NCBI RefSeq assembly: GCF_958979055.1
Contig: NC_084892.1
Location: 6,775,501 to 6,839,500 of the forward strand
Source of the DNA: Alnus glutinosa
Taxonomy: Eukaryota; Streptophyta; Magnoliopsida; Fagales; Betulaceae
Direction: 5' to 3'
Length of the DNA stretch: 64,000 nt
Under the pieces are notes generated by a model, which worked only from the letters and a program-made list of their open reading frames with translations, was not told the DNA's origin and ran no database searches. Positions 1 to 12,200 of the stretch are shown here, piece after piece. The translations under genes were made by a program, and so were the position numbers. The stretch's first letter is position 1. Every line of letters begins with the position of its first letter.

Positions 1-240
1 GTGTCAACTCATCGGATTAGCGTGTCAACTCATTTAATTAATTTGGTAAAAAATATGTAATTATCACGTCATAAATATGTTATAAACGAGTCGATGGGTC
101 ATAAACAGGTTGGTGGATTATAAACGTGTCATAAACAGGTTGACGGGTCATAAACGAATTATAGCATAAACCCAAACCCTATATATTCGTGCCGTGTTCG
201 TGTCGATTTCGCGGGTCGTGTCAAAATTGCCAAGCCTAAT
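1..240. repeat. Dispersed repeat of the 'gggtcgtgtcaaaatt' family, cut by the window start
   Basis: AT-rich DNA full of short variants of tcataaacgagt / ggtcataaacaggt, ending in a gggtcgtgtcaaaattgcc motif. The same vocabulary (gggtcggg, cgacacga, aacgggt) recurs near 19255-19520, 30355-30680 and 53085-53250, so this is one copy of a dispersed non-coding repeat family. No ORF. The element class is unknown to me. Confidence 0.5.
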
Positions 241-394
241 TTTCAGAAATGTTAGAGTATTTATTGCAGTATTTTCTGAATTTTTTTATGCTGTCTTGAC
301 ACACAAAAAAAGAAAAAAAAAAAAAAAAAAAATCGATTTCAAGGCGTTTTTTTTTTTTAATTAATAAAGAAGGTATAATAGATACGTCTCATTT

Positions 395-451
<57 letters not shown>

Positions 452-2061
452 CAGTGATAGCACAATGCATCTTTTTCTCCACGATCGAGCTGCCCTTTTA
501 CTGAGAAAATGGGGGGCACCTTCATGTTTGTGCGATCTTCTTCGCTCCTTCAGTGGATGGAACACGTACTACTTTTTCTCCTCCCTCTTTTGCTTTTTTT
601 TTTTTTTTTTTTTTTTTTTTCAGCTCTCCTTGAGTGAAGGTGTCTTTATCTCGATCCCTTTTTCGATCCCATACTCTTTCTATTAATAAGACTTTGGGAA
701 ATCCAATCAAAACCACACCTTTTTCTAAACGAAAGGAAAGATGATTAAACAGACAGCTTTTCCTCCAACTATAATGCCTTTCTCACTCACAGATTTTAGA
801 TTTATGTTCTTTAGGACTTGTAATGCTCTAACCCTGGCCTTGTTTCATCCACAATCTACCCAACACGTACGAAGTCACAGAAGCTGTTCTCACAAATATA
901 TGCAGTGTTCGATCAGTACAAAGAATGATCGATCCTAGGGGACTAGAAAGTGATCAGGCTGCCCATGCGCTATAAGCAAATTCCCATGTAGATCATTATC
1001 ATTTTCTTCTGCTTTTGACCGACGCCCTGTTTGTTAATTCGAAGCTGTACGTACGTGTGTGATGGATATTGTTAGTTGCCCATTCATCATCATCATCATC
1101 ATCATTATCATAAATAACATTAATAAGAATAAGAATAATGTTTTTTTTTTTTTTTTAAGTAGAATGTTATACAACTGTCGTACAACTTAAATGATGTGAT
1201 CGACAGTAAAAATTAACATTTGTTTTAAAAAATCAAGAACTAATTTTCACTGCTACGTGATTACGTCATCCTAGCCGCACAACAGTCTCTTAAGTAGTAT
1301 TTCTCTAATAATAGTAAGGACGGTTGCTTTTCTGAGCAAGTTAGAATATATTAAAAAGAAAACAGATGAGTAATACTACACTTGCAACTTTTTACAACAT
1401 CCTAACACGAGTCAATATATGATTGGATCCACGCCAGCCACTACAATTTTATTTTATTTTAACTTTTTTTAATCACATGTTGACATATATACGTCAACAA
1501 GTTGTAAAATAAATGTGAGTTTAATGTTTTTCAAACGGATGTAGATGCAAAAAAAAACATACCTAAGACACTTATCCAAATAATCCAGATAGGGTCTCTC
1601 ACATCATCTGCTTGAATTGTTACAATTTAAATAAGTAATTGCTGTGGATCTTTATCTGGCTAGAAGAAGACATCGAGATCAGGATGTTGTTAATTTTGTT
1701 TATTAAGATAATACATTGGAGGAAAAATTGGAAGGGCTTTTCTTTGCTTTGTATATGTGCTCCCAACAATTTATGCCTTATGGAAACCAGGATTAGATCG
1801 GGCCATCCACAAATCTAACTCCAGCTTTGGATAGCTGGTTGGAGCCGATTGATCGGCCCAGATCGATCATGTTTAGGTGGGACGGACTGGATTGTCATTT
1901 TTTTGGACTGGAGCTCGCTAGTCTGAACCCAAATGTAAAATTTTGCTTGGGTCAGCCCAATTATGGGTGGTCAGAACGAAAGTTGAGGAGATTTCCCTGG
2001 GACTTATTTGAAATTGAAGGAAAATTTAAAGCCCAACGTAAAATATTTTTTTATATTTTTA
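241..2061. other. Intergenic, no gene seen
   Basis: No supported gene. It holds A- and T-runs (about 307-331, 595-620), a long (TA)n microsatellite at 397-450 and a (CAT)n run near 1085-1107. A weak hairpin near 1165-1315 has arms around tacaactgtcgtacaac and may be a decayed miniature transposon. The open frames at 465, 741 and 1827 are short, low in complexity and unlike anything I recognise. Confidence 0.6.
397..450. repeat. (TA)n microsatellite
   Basis: About 54 bases of uninterrupted TA dinucleotide. Confidence 0.95.
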
Positions 2062-2369
2062 AGTATTTTGTGCAATAAAAAATGACGGTCAACAAAAATT
2101 ATGTTCAATTTGATGAAAAAGTCTCTTTAATTTTTAAAAAATGATAATCATTTTCTGCATTTAAATTTCACATTCTTGTACACACGTTTATGAGAATCTT
2201 AGAGTTTCTTGGTACCCACAATCTGTTGATGAAGGTCCTAGATTTCGAGATCCAGTTGTCGAAATCCAGCGGCTCTGGCCAGATTTCAGTCAATGTCGCT
2301 AGAATCTAGCAAAGTTGCTGGATTCTGGCCCATACTCCAGCGATACTAATTGGAATTCGGCCACTGTAC
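2062..2369. repeat. Left half of the host repeat split by the hAT element
   Basis: The right part (about 2225-2369) is built of ccag/ctgg-rich degenerate words such as gaatccag, ttctggcc, gaattcggcc. The other half continues at 7276-7500. The same words and flanks (gtaaaatgatttt, tttgacc) form the element at 41408-42175, so the hAT inserted into an older member of that family. The outer boundary is approximate. Confidence 0.55.
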
Positions 2370-2945
2370 TAGGGGTGTAAATCCGGAGCGGGTTCCTGGG
2401 TATTGGGTGAAACCCGGGAACCGGCTCCGGGTCCCCGAATTTTAGGCTTTTAACACCCGGGCCCGGACGCGGGTATCCGGGGTGTCCGGGTACCCGGTTT
2501 TACACGGGTACCCGGGTAAAACCGGGTATCCGGTCCGGGTTATATATTAAAAAAAAAAATTTGCCCAATTTTTTGAAACTGAATGCTGTAAATAATTTCA
2601 ATCAAACCCTTGTAATTGTCTAACTAGATTAGTAGCCAATAGAGTAATAAAGTCCCATTATCCTTGATATTTTCTTAGCCAAAAACTTAGTAGTACTGCC
2701 CAGAATCGAGATTGTTATCTAACTTATCTAATTTACAGAAATCTCATAATGTCATTGAAGAGGGAAAAAGAAGTAAAGAACAATGCAATAGGCATTATAT
2801 TACTGATATAAAATAAATGAATTGAACCACCCCTGAATGTGTACAGAGAGAAAAGATGCAATCCACCATAATGCATTAATTCTCATAAACATATTACATA
2901 TTAAAAAAGTTCAAACTTCAAACCCCAAAGTCCATAACTAAAAGT

Positions 2946-3050
2946 CCATAAACATATTAAAAAAGTTCATAACCAAAAATCCATAAACATATTAAAAAAG
3001 TTCAAACCCAAAAGTCCATAAACATATTAAAAAAGTTCATAACCAAAAGT
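2946..3050. repeat. 35-bp tandem repeat inside the hAT element
   Basis: Three copies of a unit containing ccataaacatattaaaaaag start at 2946, 2981 and 3016, an exact 35-bp period. A degenerate partial copy lies upstream from about 2885. It sits between the transposase 3' end and the left terminus. Confidence 0.85.
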
Positions 3051-3124
3051 TCTCAGCATGGTCCGGTTTCTGGCTTTTTGTAGCTTTGCCTTTGCTCTCA
3101 ATCATCTACAACTACAATAGAAGG

Positions 3125-3177
<53 letters not shown>

Positions 3178-3235
3178 AAGAAGAAGAAAGAAAAAAAGAA
3201 AAAAAAAAGAAGAAGAAGAAGAAGAAGAGAAGAGA
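3125..3235. repeat. Long A-run followed by a purine (A/G) tract in the hAT element
   Basis: About 51 consecutive A (3125-3175), then roughly 60 bases of almost pure A/G with gaa repeats. The A-run may be an expanded homopolymer or an inserted retroposon tail; no target duplication was evident. Confidence 0.8.
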
Positions 3236-3276
3236 ATTAGTTAAATGAATTAATAATAATGAAAACTAAAATGAAT

Positions 3277-5309
3277 TTATAAACATTTACCATGCTTATC
3301 AAACATTTCAATAAAATTCTCATACTCCAAGCCTTCATTGCTCTTTAACCAATCTTGTGTGCAAACCAAGGCCTCAACTGTCAATGGAGATAAAGAACTC
3401 CTAAAGGGATCCAATATGCGTCCTCCATTGCTGAATGCAGACTCAGATGCAACTGTAGAAATAGGAATGGCCAATATATCACGGGCTATCTCTGCGAGGA
3501 TAGGATATTTAGGTGCATTAACCTTCCACAAAAATAAGATGTCAAATTCATTTGTTGATGCTTCACACCCATCCAAAAAATAACGATCCACCTTCAACAT
3601 ACACTCCGAGTTGCTCTCTTCCTCAAGGTGTTTCATGAAAAACTTCATATATTTCGTCTCTGTAAATGCATCATCATCATCATCATCATCATCAACAACA
3701 CTAACATCTATAGAAGCAACACTTGAACTTTCCACACCCGCATCGAGGTTAGACAAATGCCTCCCATATAACTTATCATATTGCTCCCACAAACGGTTCA
3801 AGAGGTCTTTCACATTTATCTCGATTTGTTTCACCCAATCAGAGCCACTACATTTTTCCAAATACTATTTTAACGCCTTCAACTTGGTACACGGGTCAAG
3901 AACATGAGCAATATACAACAATAAGTTAATCATTTCCATAGTCCCCCAATACTTTTCATATTTTTTTTTCATATTCCAACTCACTACACTAATGATAGGA
4001 TTACAACTCATACACCCATCGGCCAATGTCTTTATAATAATACAAAGTTGAATGAAATATGAGTTGGAGGTGACATGAGTTGAACTAGAAAACTTCAATG
4101 TGGCTTCATAAAAAGGTTTCAAAAACTTCACAAATTCCCTAGCATTTTTCCACTCATCATAGCTAGGAACAACAAAAGGATTACCATCTTCCTCCCCAAG
4201 TCGAGTAAAAGCTTTTTCGTACTTCTCAGCCGCACTTAACATTAAGTACGTAGAATTCCATCTTGTTTGAACATCTAGACACACTGTCTTCGTACTTTGA
4301 ATTTTTTCACACTTTATGCATTCTTTAAACCTTGTCATTCTCTGCGGTGAAGACCTCACAAATTTCACTACGTTCCTAATATTAGAAACACAATCACCCA
4401 ATCCTTTCAAGCCTTCATTTACAATAAAATTTAATATATGAGCGGCACACCTCATGTGAATGAATTCACCTCCCAAAATAGAACCTTTCTTGTCCTTCAA
4501 CTTCCTTTTCATATAATCAATCGCCACATCATTGACTGTCGCATTATCAGCTGTAACAGTGAACACGGATTCAATCTCCCATTCTATCAATGTATTTTCC
4601 AACATTCTTCCAATATTTTCACCCCTATGACTTGAAATCAAGTTAAACTTGATTATTTTTTTATGCATTCTCCAACTAGAATCTATGTAGCTAGCGGTGA
4701 CAACCATGTAGTTCAAATTTTGAAGAGATGTCCATGTATCAGTAGTGATGCAAATTCTTTTACCCCTCAAAGAAGCCTTCAATTTAAGTTTTTCTTCCTC
4801 ATAAAGTTTCATGCAATCTTTTTGTAGAGTAATGCGACATGGTAAATTGAACCTTGGGCACATGCCTAAAAGGTAATTCCTCCATCATGAAATATTGAAC
4901 AACCAACTTCCTTATTTTAATCGGATCGTACTTCACAAATCCTATGGCAACTACCGCTCTCTGACATTTTTTTAAATGACTGTTGCAAGAGAGTTTGACC
5001 TTTGGGTACACTGGATTTTTCCAAATCTCTAAGTGGAGAGGTTGGACAGTTATAGGTAAGGTGGTTCTTCAAAGCAGTAGTGCCATGTCTCCAGTGACAC
5101 CCTAACATCTTATGGCAATGATTGCATGCTGCCTTAGGCTTTTCCTTGTCAATTGGTGTCACTTTTGTAAAGTGCAACCATACTTTTAACCGATTCATAG
5201 CTTGTGATTTGTTTTTGGAGGGATCCAATTCAGTTTGCAAGGAAGGCGAAGGGGTTTCATCATGTGTAGTTGGAGGCTTGTCATGTGACTCATTGTTGAC
5301 ATTTTCCAT
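3277..5309 (-). pseudogene. hAT-family transposase with BED zinc finger, disrupted
   Basis: Three frames together cover a BED-hAT transposase. The N-terminal part (5309 to about 4970) holds a BED-type finger: a WLHF start, a CNHC pair, then H and C near NHLTYNC. The middle part (about 4970 to 4855) continues in the next frame. The core (4863-3868) has the first catalytic Asp in TTDTWTS, the second in TADNAT, the C..H signature CAAHILNFIV and RWNSTYLML. The C-terminal part (3864-3277) carries an acidic run of eight Asp, then the dimerisation block with the putative catalytic Glu in VASESAF. Breaks: frame changes near 4970 and 4855, and one in-frame TAG at 3867-3865. A GT just before the final stop could be a splice donor to a short last exon, but that is unproven. 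The motif order and length fit the family; the breaks make it non-functional as read. Confidence 0.9.
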
Positions 5310-6460
5310 AATAGGCCTAGTTGGAGCATAAAAACAATATTACACTTAATAGTACTGACCATCCAATGAAGATCCATAATAATATAAAACAACATTAACA
5401 ACATAATAATACAAAGTTTATTGCAGTCATATACATTGATAATATGAAAAACACCTATTTCATTTTAGCACCAATATTATCAAAGTATGTCTCATTCATT
5501 GTACACAATCTTTGTTGCTATTAAGTGAGTAGTGACATGGATTATGTGAGCACTGGCATGAAATTGTAGTTGTTGCTATTAAGGTTAAGGGAGAAATAAA
5601 AAAAAGCGTGACAAAGGAAAAGAGGAAAGAGACCGAGTAAAGTTTAAATTCAATAGCACTTACTTGAGAGTGCAATCAGTGCATAGATGAGAAAACAAAT
5701 GAAGTGCGCATGATCTTATCATATCAGTGTTGAGCTTTTGATGGATATCAGTTTACTAATAAAGCTCTTGCGTAAGTATCTTGAATAAGAGTTGATGGAT
5801 AGAGCTACATAGAGTTGTCTATGAATAAGAATTGAATTCTGATTTCAAAAAAAAAATCCAACTATTTACTATTTAGAAGAAAACAGTGGACAGTATGATG
5901 ATTTGACATAATCACCAAAGAAGGATATTATTAAATTGTTAATCTTGTGGAGGCAAAATAAATATATCTAACAACAATTAGAAACTGCAAACCCAAAATT
6001 TTCTTTCAACTTCATTTAGTTGATTCCAGAAAAATATCATATAGAATGTCCCTAACACTGAGTTGATAAATTGTTTCCTGTCTTTAGTGCACGTTTTAAT
6101 CTTATGGTGGTTTTTAGACAGTATCATCAATGGAAAAGAGACAAAGAGAAGGATTTCCATGGAAAATATCCAAAATGCATATAAAGCATTTTGGTTGTAT
6201 CAGCTACTTGCTCTGTCTAAAATCTCATTGTAACTGCATTTTTTTTTTTTTTTTTCTTTCCGGGTCACAACATTTTCATTAAGTACGTAGCAAATTTTTT
6301 CAATTCCCGTAAAAGGTGGGTGAAATCCCTGATATTACTCCTAGTAATTTTCATTAATTCACTTTTAATTTTCCAACCTATGGAAAAAGAACCTCAAACA
6401 ACAAGATCATGACTATAATTAAATGGATATCTCCAACGACCATGCTTTGGCCCCATCTAT
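5310..6460. other. hAT 5' non-coding region, first part
   Basis: Lies upstream of the transposase on the minus strand and inside the transposon. AT-rich, with no coding frame I can support. A T-run at about 6239-6255 is followed by a ctttccgggtcac segment that may be another retroposon tail. Confidence 0.6.
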
Positions 6461-6670
6461 TTTTTTTTTTTTTTTGATGAATAAGCTTTTCATTGCAACT
6501 AAACCAATTACACACAAATCAGCATAACAACTGAACTACAAAAAAAACCACAAACAGAATCAGAACACCAAACAACTACTCAAACAAAACCCACCCAAAC
6601 AAGCAATAAAGCCCTTGTTCTAAAACTGCAGAAAAACCCAGCCAAACTGATTCTATATCAATAAAGCCAA
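6461..6670 (-). mobile_element. 5'-truncated LINE-type insertion with 17-bp target-site duplication
   Basis: A 210-bp insert is flanked by the perfect direct repeat gctttggccccatctat at 6444-6460 and 6671-6687. On the plus strand it begins with a T-run, so on the minus strand it ends in poly-A, preceded by caatgaaaagcttattcatc, typical of plant L1-type 3' ends. The long variable TSD plus A-tail is the target-primed reverse transcription signature. There is no coding part, so it is strongly 5'-truncated or a LINE-mobilised RNA. It lies inside the hAT element and is younger than it. Confidence 0.9.
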
Positions 6671-7257
6671 GCTTTGGCCCCATCTATCAACTATATCAAT
6701 GCACAAAAGAAACTAAGCAAAGACGTCTGGTTACCTGGTAGGCGGTGAGTCGGCGAGGAGTTGGCGACTGTCGGCGAGCAGTCGGCGAGGAGTGGCGAGC
6801 GGCTCTGCGGCTGAACAATGTGATGCCGTGAATCAGTGATGCCGTGAGAATCAGTGATGCCGTGATGGAGAATGAAATGGAGAAAGAGATGAGATGAGAT
6901 GATTTGAAATTTCTGTCTGAAGGTGAAGAGAAATGGAGCGGCGGCAGTGAACAAGAGATGGGTTTTGAATCTTTTGATACTTGATTCACTTGAATTGGAT
7001 GATAGCCTAGGGCAACAGTGAGTCAACAGAGTAATGACGAAATGCTCCTCCAGTCCTCCCCCTCTTCCTATGCATGTAGTTTTAGGATAAAAGGGCAAGG
7101 GGGTAATTTTTTTTTTTTAATTAATTAACCTACCCGGAGCCGGGTACCCGGGTATAACCGGGATTTTTTGAAATAAATACCCGGATCCCAACCGGATTTC
7201 CCGGTTTTCCGGAGCCGGTTAATGCCCAGATCCGGTTTCCCGGCCGGTTATATCCGG
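6671..7257. other. hAT 5' subterminal region
   Basis: Contains cggcgag/gtcggcga-rich repeats (about 6740-6800), tandem gatgccgtgaatcagt words (about 6821-6862) and then the ccgg-rich subterminal block. The open frame at 6691-7098 (-) is low in complexity and looks like 5' leader sequence, not a gene. Confidence 0.6.
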
Positions 7258-7283
7258 TCCGGATTTACACCCCTACACTGTAC

Positions 7284-7640
7284 TAGATTCCGATAACTGT
7301 CACTGGAATCTGGCCACGAGCCATAATCTGGCCTGGTGTCGCCAGAATCCGATCTGCCAAATTTTGGCAAAACTATTTTTTTTGAAAAATGATTTCATTT
7401 AAAATTATTTTGTGACGAAAAATATTTTATGTCGAATCAAACAGAACAAAAGTGTCAAAATTAAAAGCCTAAAAATTAAATTGAAATGGAAAATAAAAAA
7501 ACTTAGGAACGAAATTTGATTTTTTTTTTTTTTTCCTATTATTTACTAATGAATCTAGTACTGTTTCATTTAAAGAGATTTTTTTAAAAAATTTATGGAA
7601 GACAATAATAATAGGGATTATTCTAGATTTATTATTTCAA
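7284..7640. repeat. Right half of the host repeat, then CTPA upstream DNA
   Basis: Resumes the gaatctgg/gccagaatcc words interrupted at 2369, then tgaaaaatgatttc...aaaatattttatg resembling the ends of the 41408-42175 element. The last part merges into the upstream region of the peptidase gene. Confidence 0.5.
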
Positions 7641-7644
7641 TTTA

Positions 7645-7655
7645 AAATATAAAAT
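7645..7655 (+). promoter_or_regulatory. Possible TATA-like element of the CTPA gene
   Basis: The string aaatataaaat lies about 50 bp before the first in-frame ATG (7704) and 165 bp before the preferred start (7818). The region is AT-rich throughout, so this is only a candidate. Confidence 0.3.
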
Positions 7656-7817
7656 CCATTTTTAGGCAACGTGGAATTGTCCACTCATATACTGGCTTAC
7701 GCAATGGATCCGAGAGCCACAAGTAAGAATATTCTTATGGGCCCCCTAGGAATCCCAACAACATATACAACGGTTGTTTCTGCAACTTCCAAAACGGACG
7801 ACATTTTTCATCCGGAA

Positions 7818-9184
7818 ATGGAACCTCTGTGCCGCAACCTGGATCTCAAACCAACCCATTGCTCACCAATCTCAACCAAATTTATGAAACCCACTTCACT
7901 ACCCCGCCATTCTCATCGGCTTTCGGGCTTAAATCGCCCGAGAAGTAAGAACCGGAGTGTGTTAATGGTGCCATGTGCTTGGTACAAACCAGAGGCAGAG
8001 TCCGAGACGCAACGTCTCAGTAGCCAAGAACTGATGAGGTCATTGGGAAAAGGGCTTTTTGGGTTTGCCGCCGCAACCGCTGCTTTTGCTTCTGTCTGCT
8101 GTGATTCCCCGGCTCTCGCCGAGTCTCTCACCGTTGCTTTTCCTGCTTCACGAGCTCAAGAGGTGATCTTTTTTTTTTTTTTTTCGTTTTGTTACTATTT
8201 TCTTCAATCTGAAGCTGTAATTGGATTTGAACAGTAGTGTAACTAGCGACTTGCGAGTAAATAAGGTTTCTTTGCAGGTGAATACAGTTCAAAGAACACT
8301 TGTGGAGACTTGGGGTTTGATTCGGGAAACATTCGTAGACCCAACATATAATCATCAAGGTATATGGGGTGTTCGATTCTCAATTAGTCCAATTGATTTT
8401 CGTCTCTCTCTTTTTTTCTTTTTCTTTTTTTTCGTTGTGTTTTTGTTGCCTTTGGTGTTGAAGCAAGTAGATTTTATAATATAAATTAAATGATTAAATT
8501 TATTGCTTTCTATTAGTTTAAGTTTTTAGAACAAGTGGTGATTTAATATGGCATAGTGAAGGTTCTGAATCCGAATCTTCTTTTTTTCATTCACCTCTCA
8601 TTTCAAAATATAATTTTACGTAGTAAAAAAGGTTTGAGCACACACTTGAGGAGAGAGTTAGAATATAAATTAAATGATTAAATTTCTCTCTTCCTATCGG
8701 CTTAAGTATTTTGGATAAGTGGTGAATTAACGGTAGATGGGGCAAGGAGCTGATTTTTATAACTATTTCGTTTTGTAGATTGGGATTCAAAGCTGCAGCA
8801 AACCATGGTGGAAATGTTTCCCCTTAGATCAGCTGATGCGGCATATAAGAAAATAAGTGGAATGCTTTCTACTCTTGGAGATCCATTTACTCGGATTATC
8901 AGTCCAAAGGTCTTATTCTTTTTGTGCTTATATCACTATGCTTTCCTTTTTGTTAGTTGTAGCTCTTAGACCTTAATTAACCATTCAGATACACCAGCAT
9001 CTTTTAGTTTGAAAAATATGTGTCAAAGATAAGCTTATTGGGATCTATTTAAGATGGATTTTACTGGCAGGAATATGAAAGTTTCAGAATTGGAAGTGAT
9101 GGAAATTTGCAAGGAGTCGGCCTTTTCATAACTGCCGAACCAAAAACGGGCCATTTGGTTAGTGACGTACAAAAGAATCTTTTC

Positions 9185-9221
<37 letters not shown>

Positions 9222-12200
9222 AAAAATCCCTGGAAAGATCATGTTCATACCAAGTGACCGTTTCTGAAAAAAAATTAATTTAATGGGTCTTCCAAGGATA
9301 TCGAAAACTTTCTGCTTTAAATATTTCTCTTTCTTTGTCCATTTGATATGAATTTGTAAGTTAACTAATGATAAAAGGTGTTCTTTTACCGTCCCAGACA
9401 GAAAATTCATGTTGGTTTCATAGAATTTACTCAAAATTATCTAAAAATATTCTTTGTTAGAATATGGATTTATCCATAAAATAAAGTTAGGAGGGAAAAT
9501 TAAAAAAAGAAATGACGTGGGGTGTGACTCTAGATGTTTTGCTGATACCACTACTCGTCAGATGTTTCACACACCAAAAATCATTTCATTCTTGTTGACC
9601 TTGCAGGTTGTTTTGTCTTGTGTGCAAGGTAGCCCAGCTGCTCGTGCTGGCATACATGAAGGAGATGAGTTGATTGAGATTAATGGTATTCTACCTTCTG
9701 AGATTTCCTTTTCAAAGCTAAATATGGAGTCTTTAATTATCCATGTATAGCACTTACTTCCAGGTCTTATCCTTTAAGCTTGCTCAAGGGAAAAACCTCT
9801 TTTTAAGTTTATAAAATTGGCATTCCATTAGTCTTTAGATGCCTGAATTTGTTGTTTAAAACACTTGGATTTCTATTTTATTACTGACAATAGAATGGTC
9901 CTTGCCCCTTATTGGTGAACAATCAGACTTGAGCTTCTGAAATTGTTGGAGGATTGAAAATCCTAGATATCCAATGCCAAATGTTGATGGCATCAGAGTT
10001 CTTGTAGTTTGATGTGAACTAGCGTAGGATGGTTCAGGCAATTCATCTTTCACTTTTGATCATGTTTTCTAAATTTTGTCCTTTTAAGGTGAAATCGACC
10101 ATATAACTGGTTCCAGGCATTAGATTAGCCCAAAATTGATTCAATTAAAAATCTCTCCATTTGGTAAAATCTGGGACCCATGTGAGTGTATATTTTGTAT
10201 TCTATAAGTGAAACTTTTGTGTTGTTTTCAGATGGTTTACTTCTCCACAACACATTTGTCTTATGTTTCATGAATGGACACTGATGTGGATAAGCCATCC
10301 TGTCCCTAATGAATGATAGCCCTTACAAACCTCATGTACAAGGAAGGCACTGCCAAACTAGTGTCGTTATCCTCGAACAAGTTTTGGGCTCTTCACCTTT
10401 CTGAATTAAAGATTGAAGTCTCCCAGCACCTACATCATTCCATGATAAAGATCACTGATGGTGAAATAAAGTCAAAGTTGTACACATTAATTATAATTAT
10501 TAATGATGTTTTGTCTGTGGAATCTAGTAAAATAAGGCTGGAATGCTTTAGAATAGAATGGAAATCCATGGCATAGTCTCAGATACTGGAATGCATAAGG
10601 CTAGAAATAATTGTTCTATAATATACGTTAAATATCATGCATACAACCATTTTTTGCTATATGAAGAAGTTGGAATGGTTTCCTAAGCTTACTAGCACTT
10701 TGACACCTTCTGTATGTCTGGAATTTAAACAGTGATCTCTAAAAGAAGTCCACGTGATGAAGCTGTTACTAAATTTTTCGAACTGCAACTAGGATTATTG
10801 AATGGCTATTAGTAATTTATATTTCTCTTTGCAGGCCGGTTTATGTCATAGGCTGCTATATCCTTTGCTTGGCAAAAGTACATTTCATTAGTTGTTACGT
10901 GGGCATAATTTTTCCACAGTCTAATATTGTTCAATTTGTGTTACCTTAGTTTTAAACTGAGTCTTTGGGCCTTCAGGGGAGAGGGTTGATGGCATTGATG
11001 GCGAAGCAGCTGCACAGAAGCTTAGAGGCCGTGCTGGAACAGCTGTTACAGTAAAAGTCCAAAGTGTAATAATCATCCTCTTCCTCTTTTTAGCATAAGT
11101 TGACAATTTTGTTTCATTATAATGCATATTGAGTATGACCCTTTCAAAGTGCTCAGGGAAGTCTTCAGTACTTATTTTGCTTGCGTTATTTGCATAATAC
11201 TGAATTCAAATACACCAAGATTCTAGTTTATAGTGTTTCTCTAGAATAATGAGACCAAGCCCTTTAATTGAAGAGCTGCACAAAAATTTTTCTCTCGATT
11301 CTTCATTCCAGAACATTGAAAGAAAATTGCTTCAAAAATTTCCATTCATAGTATGTTACAGATTCTCAACTCCCAGCATCCCAGGATCTGGAGCTTGGAC
11401 GAGTTTGACTCTTATATACATGCCAGTGCCACACAAGACTTGATGCAACACAGCATCCTCTAAGTGCAGCACACAATTTTTTTCCCTCCATTCTTCACTC
11501 CAACTTCAAGGTTTCATATCTGTTAGTGGGTGCCTGTAAGCTGAATATTTTGCAAGGATGATTTACCTCAAGTGGTGGAACAATGAAGACTGGAATTTTA
11601 TTGGATTGAATCATTTATCAGTACTTGTAGACAAGCATGTAATACTAAAACGTCAGATACAGAATATCTTGCAATGGGTCTCCTTATGTTTCAAAAGAGG
11701 AAAGTTGATCTTTATTCAATTGGAAACACTGAAAGAAAATAACATCCATAATGATTCATTTGGGTAGTGCTTGTGGACTGATACGATTTTTTTTTTTTTT
11801 GAGGGATACGAATATTTCCTTAGCAAGAATTATTGTTGTCAATTGAGCCATCTTCTGATTTTCGTAACAATATCAAATCCCTCAACTAATTTAGTGCTTT
11901 GTTTTCCAGAGCGAAGCTTCAGGAAGTGATTATAGTATCAGAGAGGTAATGAAACATTCACTGTGTGGTATTGTGTTGGTGTTCATTCATTATGAAGTGC
12001 AATTGGTTTCTTTCTGACAGTATAGAAAGCAAGCATCGAATTATAGGTTGATGCAAGAGCATGCATCTGCACTGGCTTGTTGTTACATTCTACCTTCATA
12101 ATTGTATTCTTTGCTGAACTGATATAGAAACTTGCCTCATCTGCTTGAAGGTCAAAGTACCTCGGGAGTACATTAAGCTTTCTCCCTTATCGAGTGCCAT

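Larger units (their letters stand above)
2370..7275. mobile_element. hAT DNA transposon, 4906 bp, with terminal inverted repeats and 8-bp target-site duplication
   Basis: The ends are an 18-bp perfect inverted repeat, taggggtgtaaatccgga at 2370-2387 and its complement at 7258-7275. The flanking 8-mers are identical: cactgtac at 2362-2369 and 7276-7283. Subterminal regions (about 2380-2540 and 7130-7260) are packed with ccggg/cccgg words such as ggtacccgggt, as expected for subterminal transposase-binding arrays of hAT elements. The interior carries a minus-strand transposase pseudogene, a 35-bp tandem repeat, a 51-base A-run and a nested LINE insertion. TSD length, TIR style, BED finger and transposase motifs all agree with hAT. 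With a broken transposase the element cannot be autonomous as written. Confidence 0.95.

Noticed and set aside
2880..3060. CRISPR-like spaced repeats
   Set aside because: Units abut with a strict 35-bp period and no unique spacers; they are a simple tandem repeat in a plant transposon.
6691..7098. 135-aa minus-strand open frame in the hAT element
   Set aside because: Lies in the transposon's 5' leader, made of short DNA repeats; no transposase motif.
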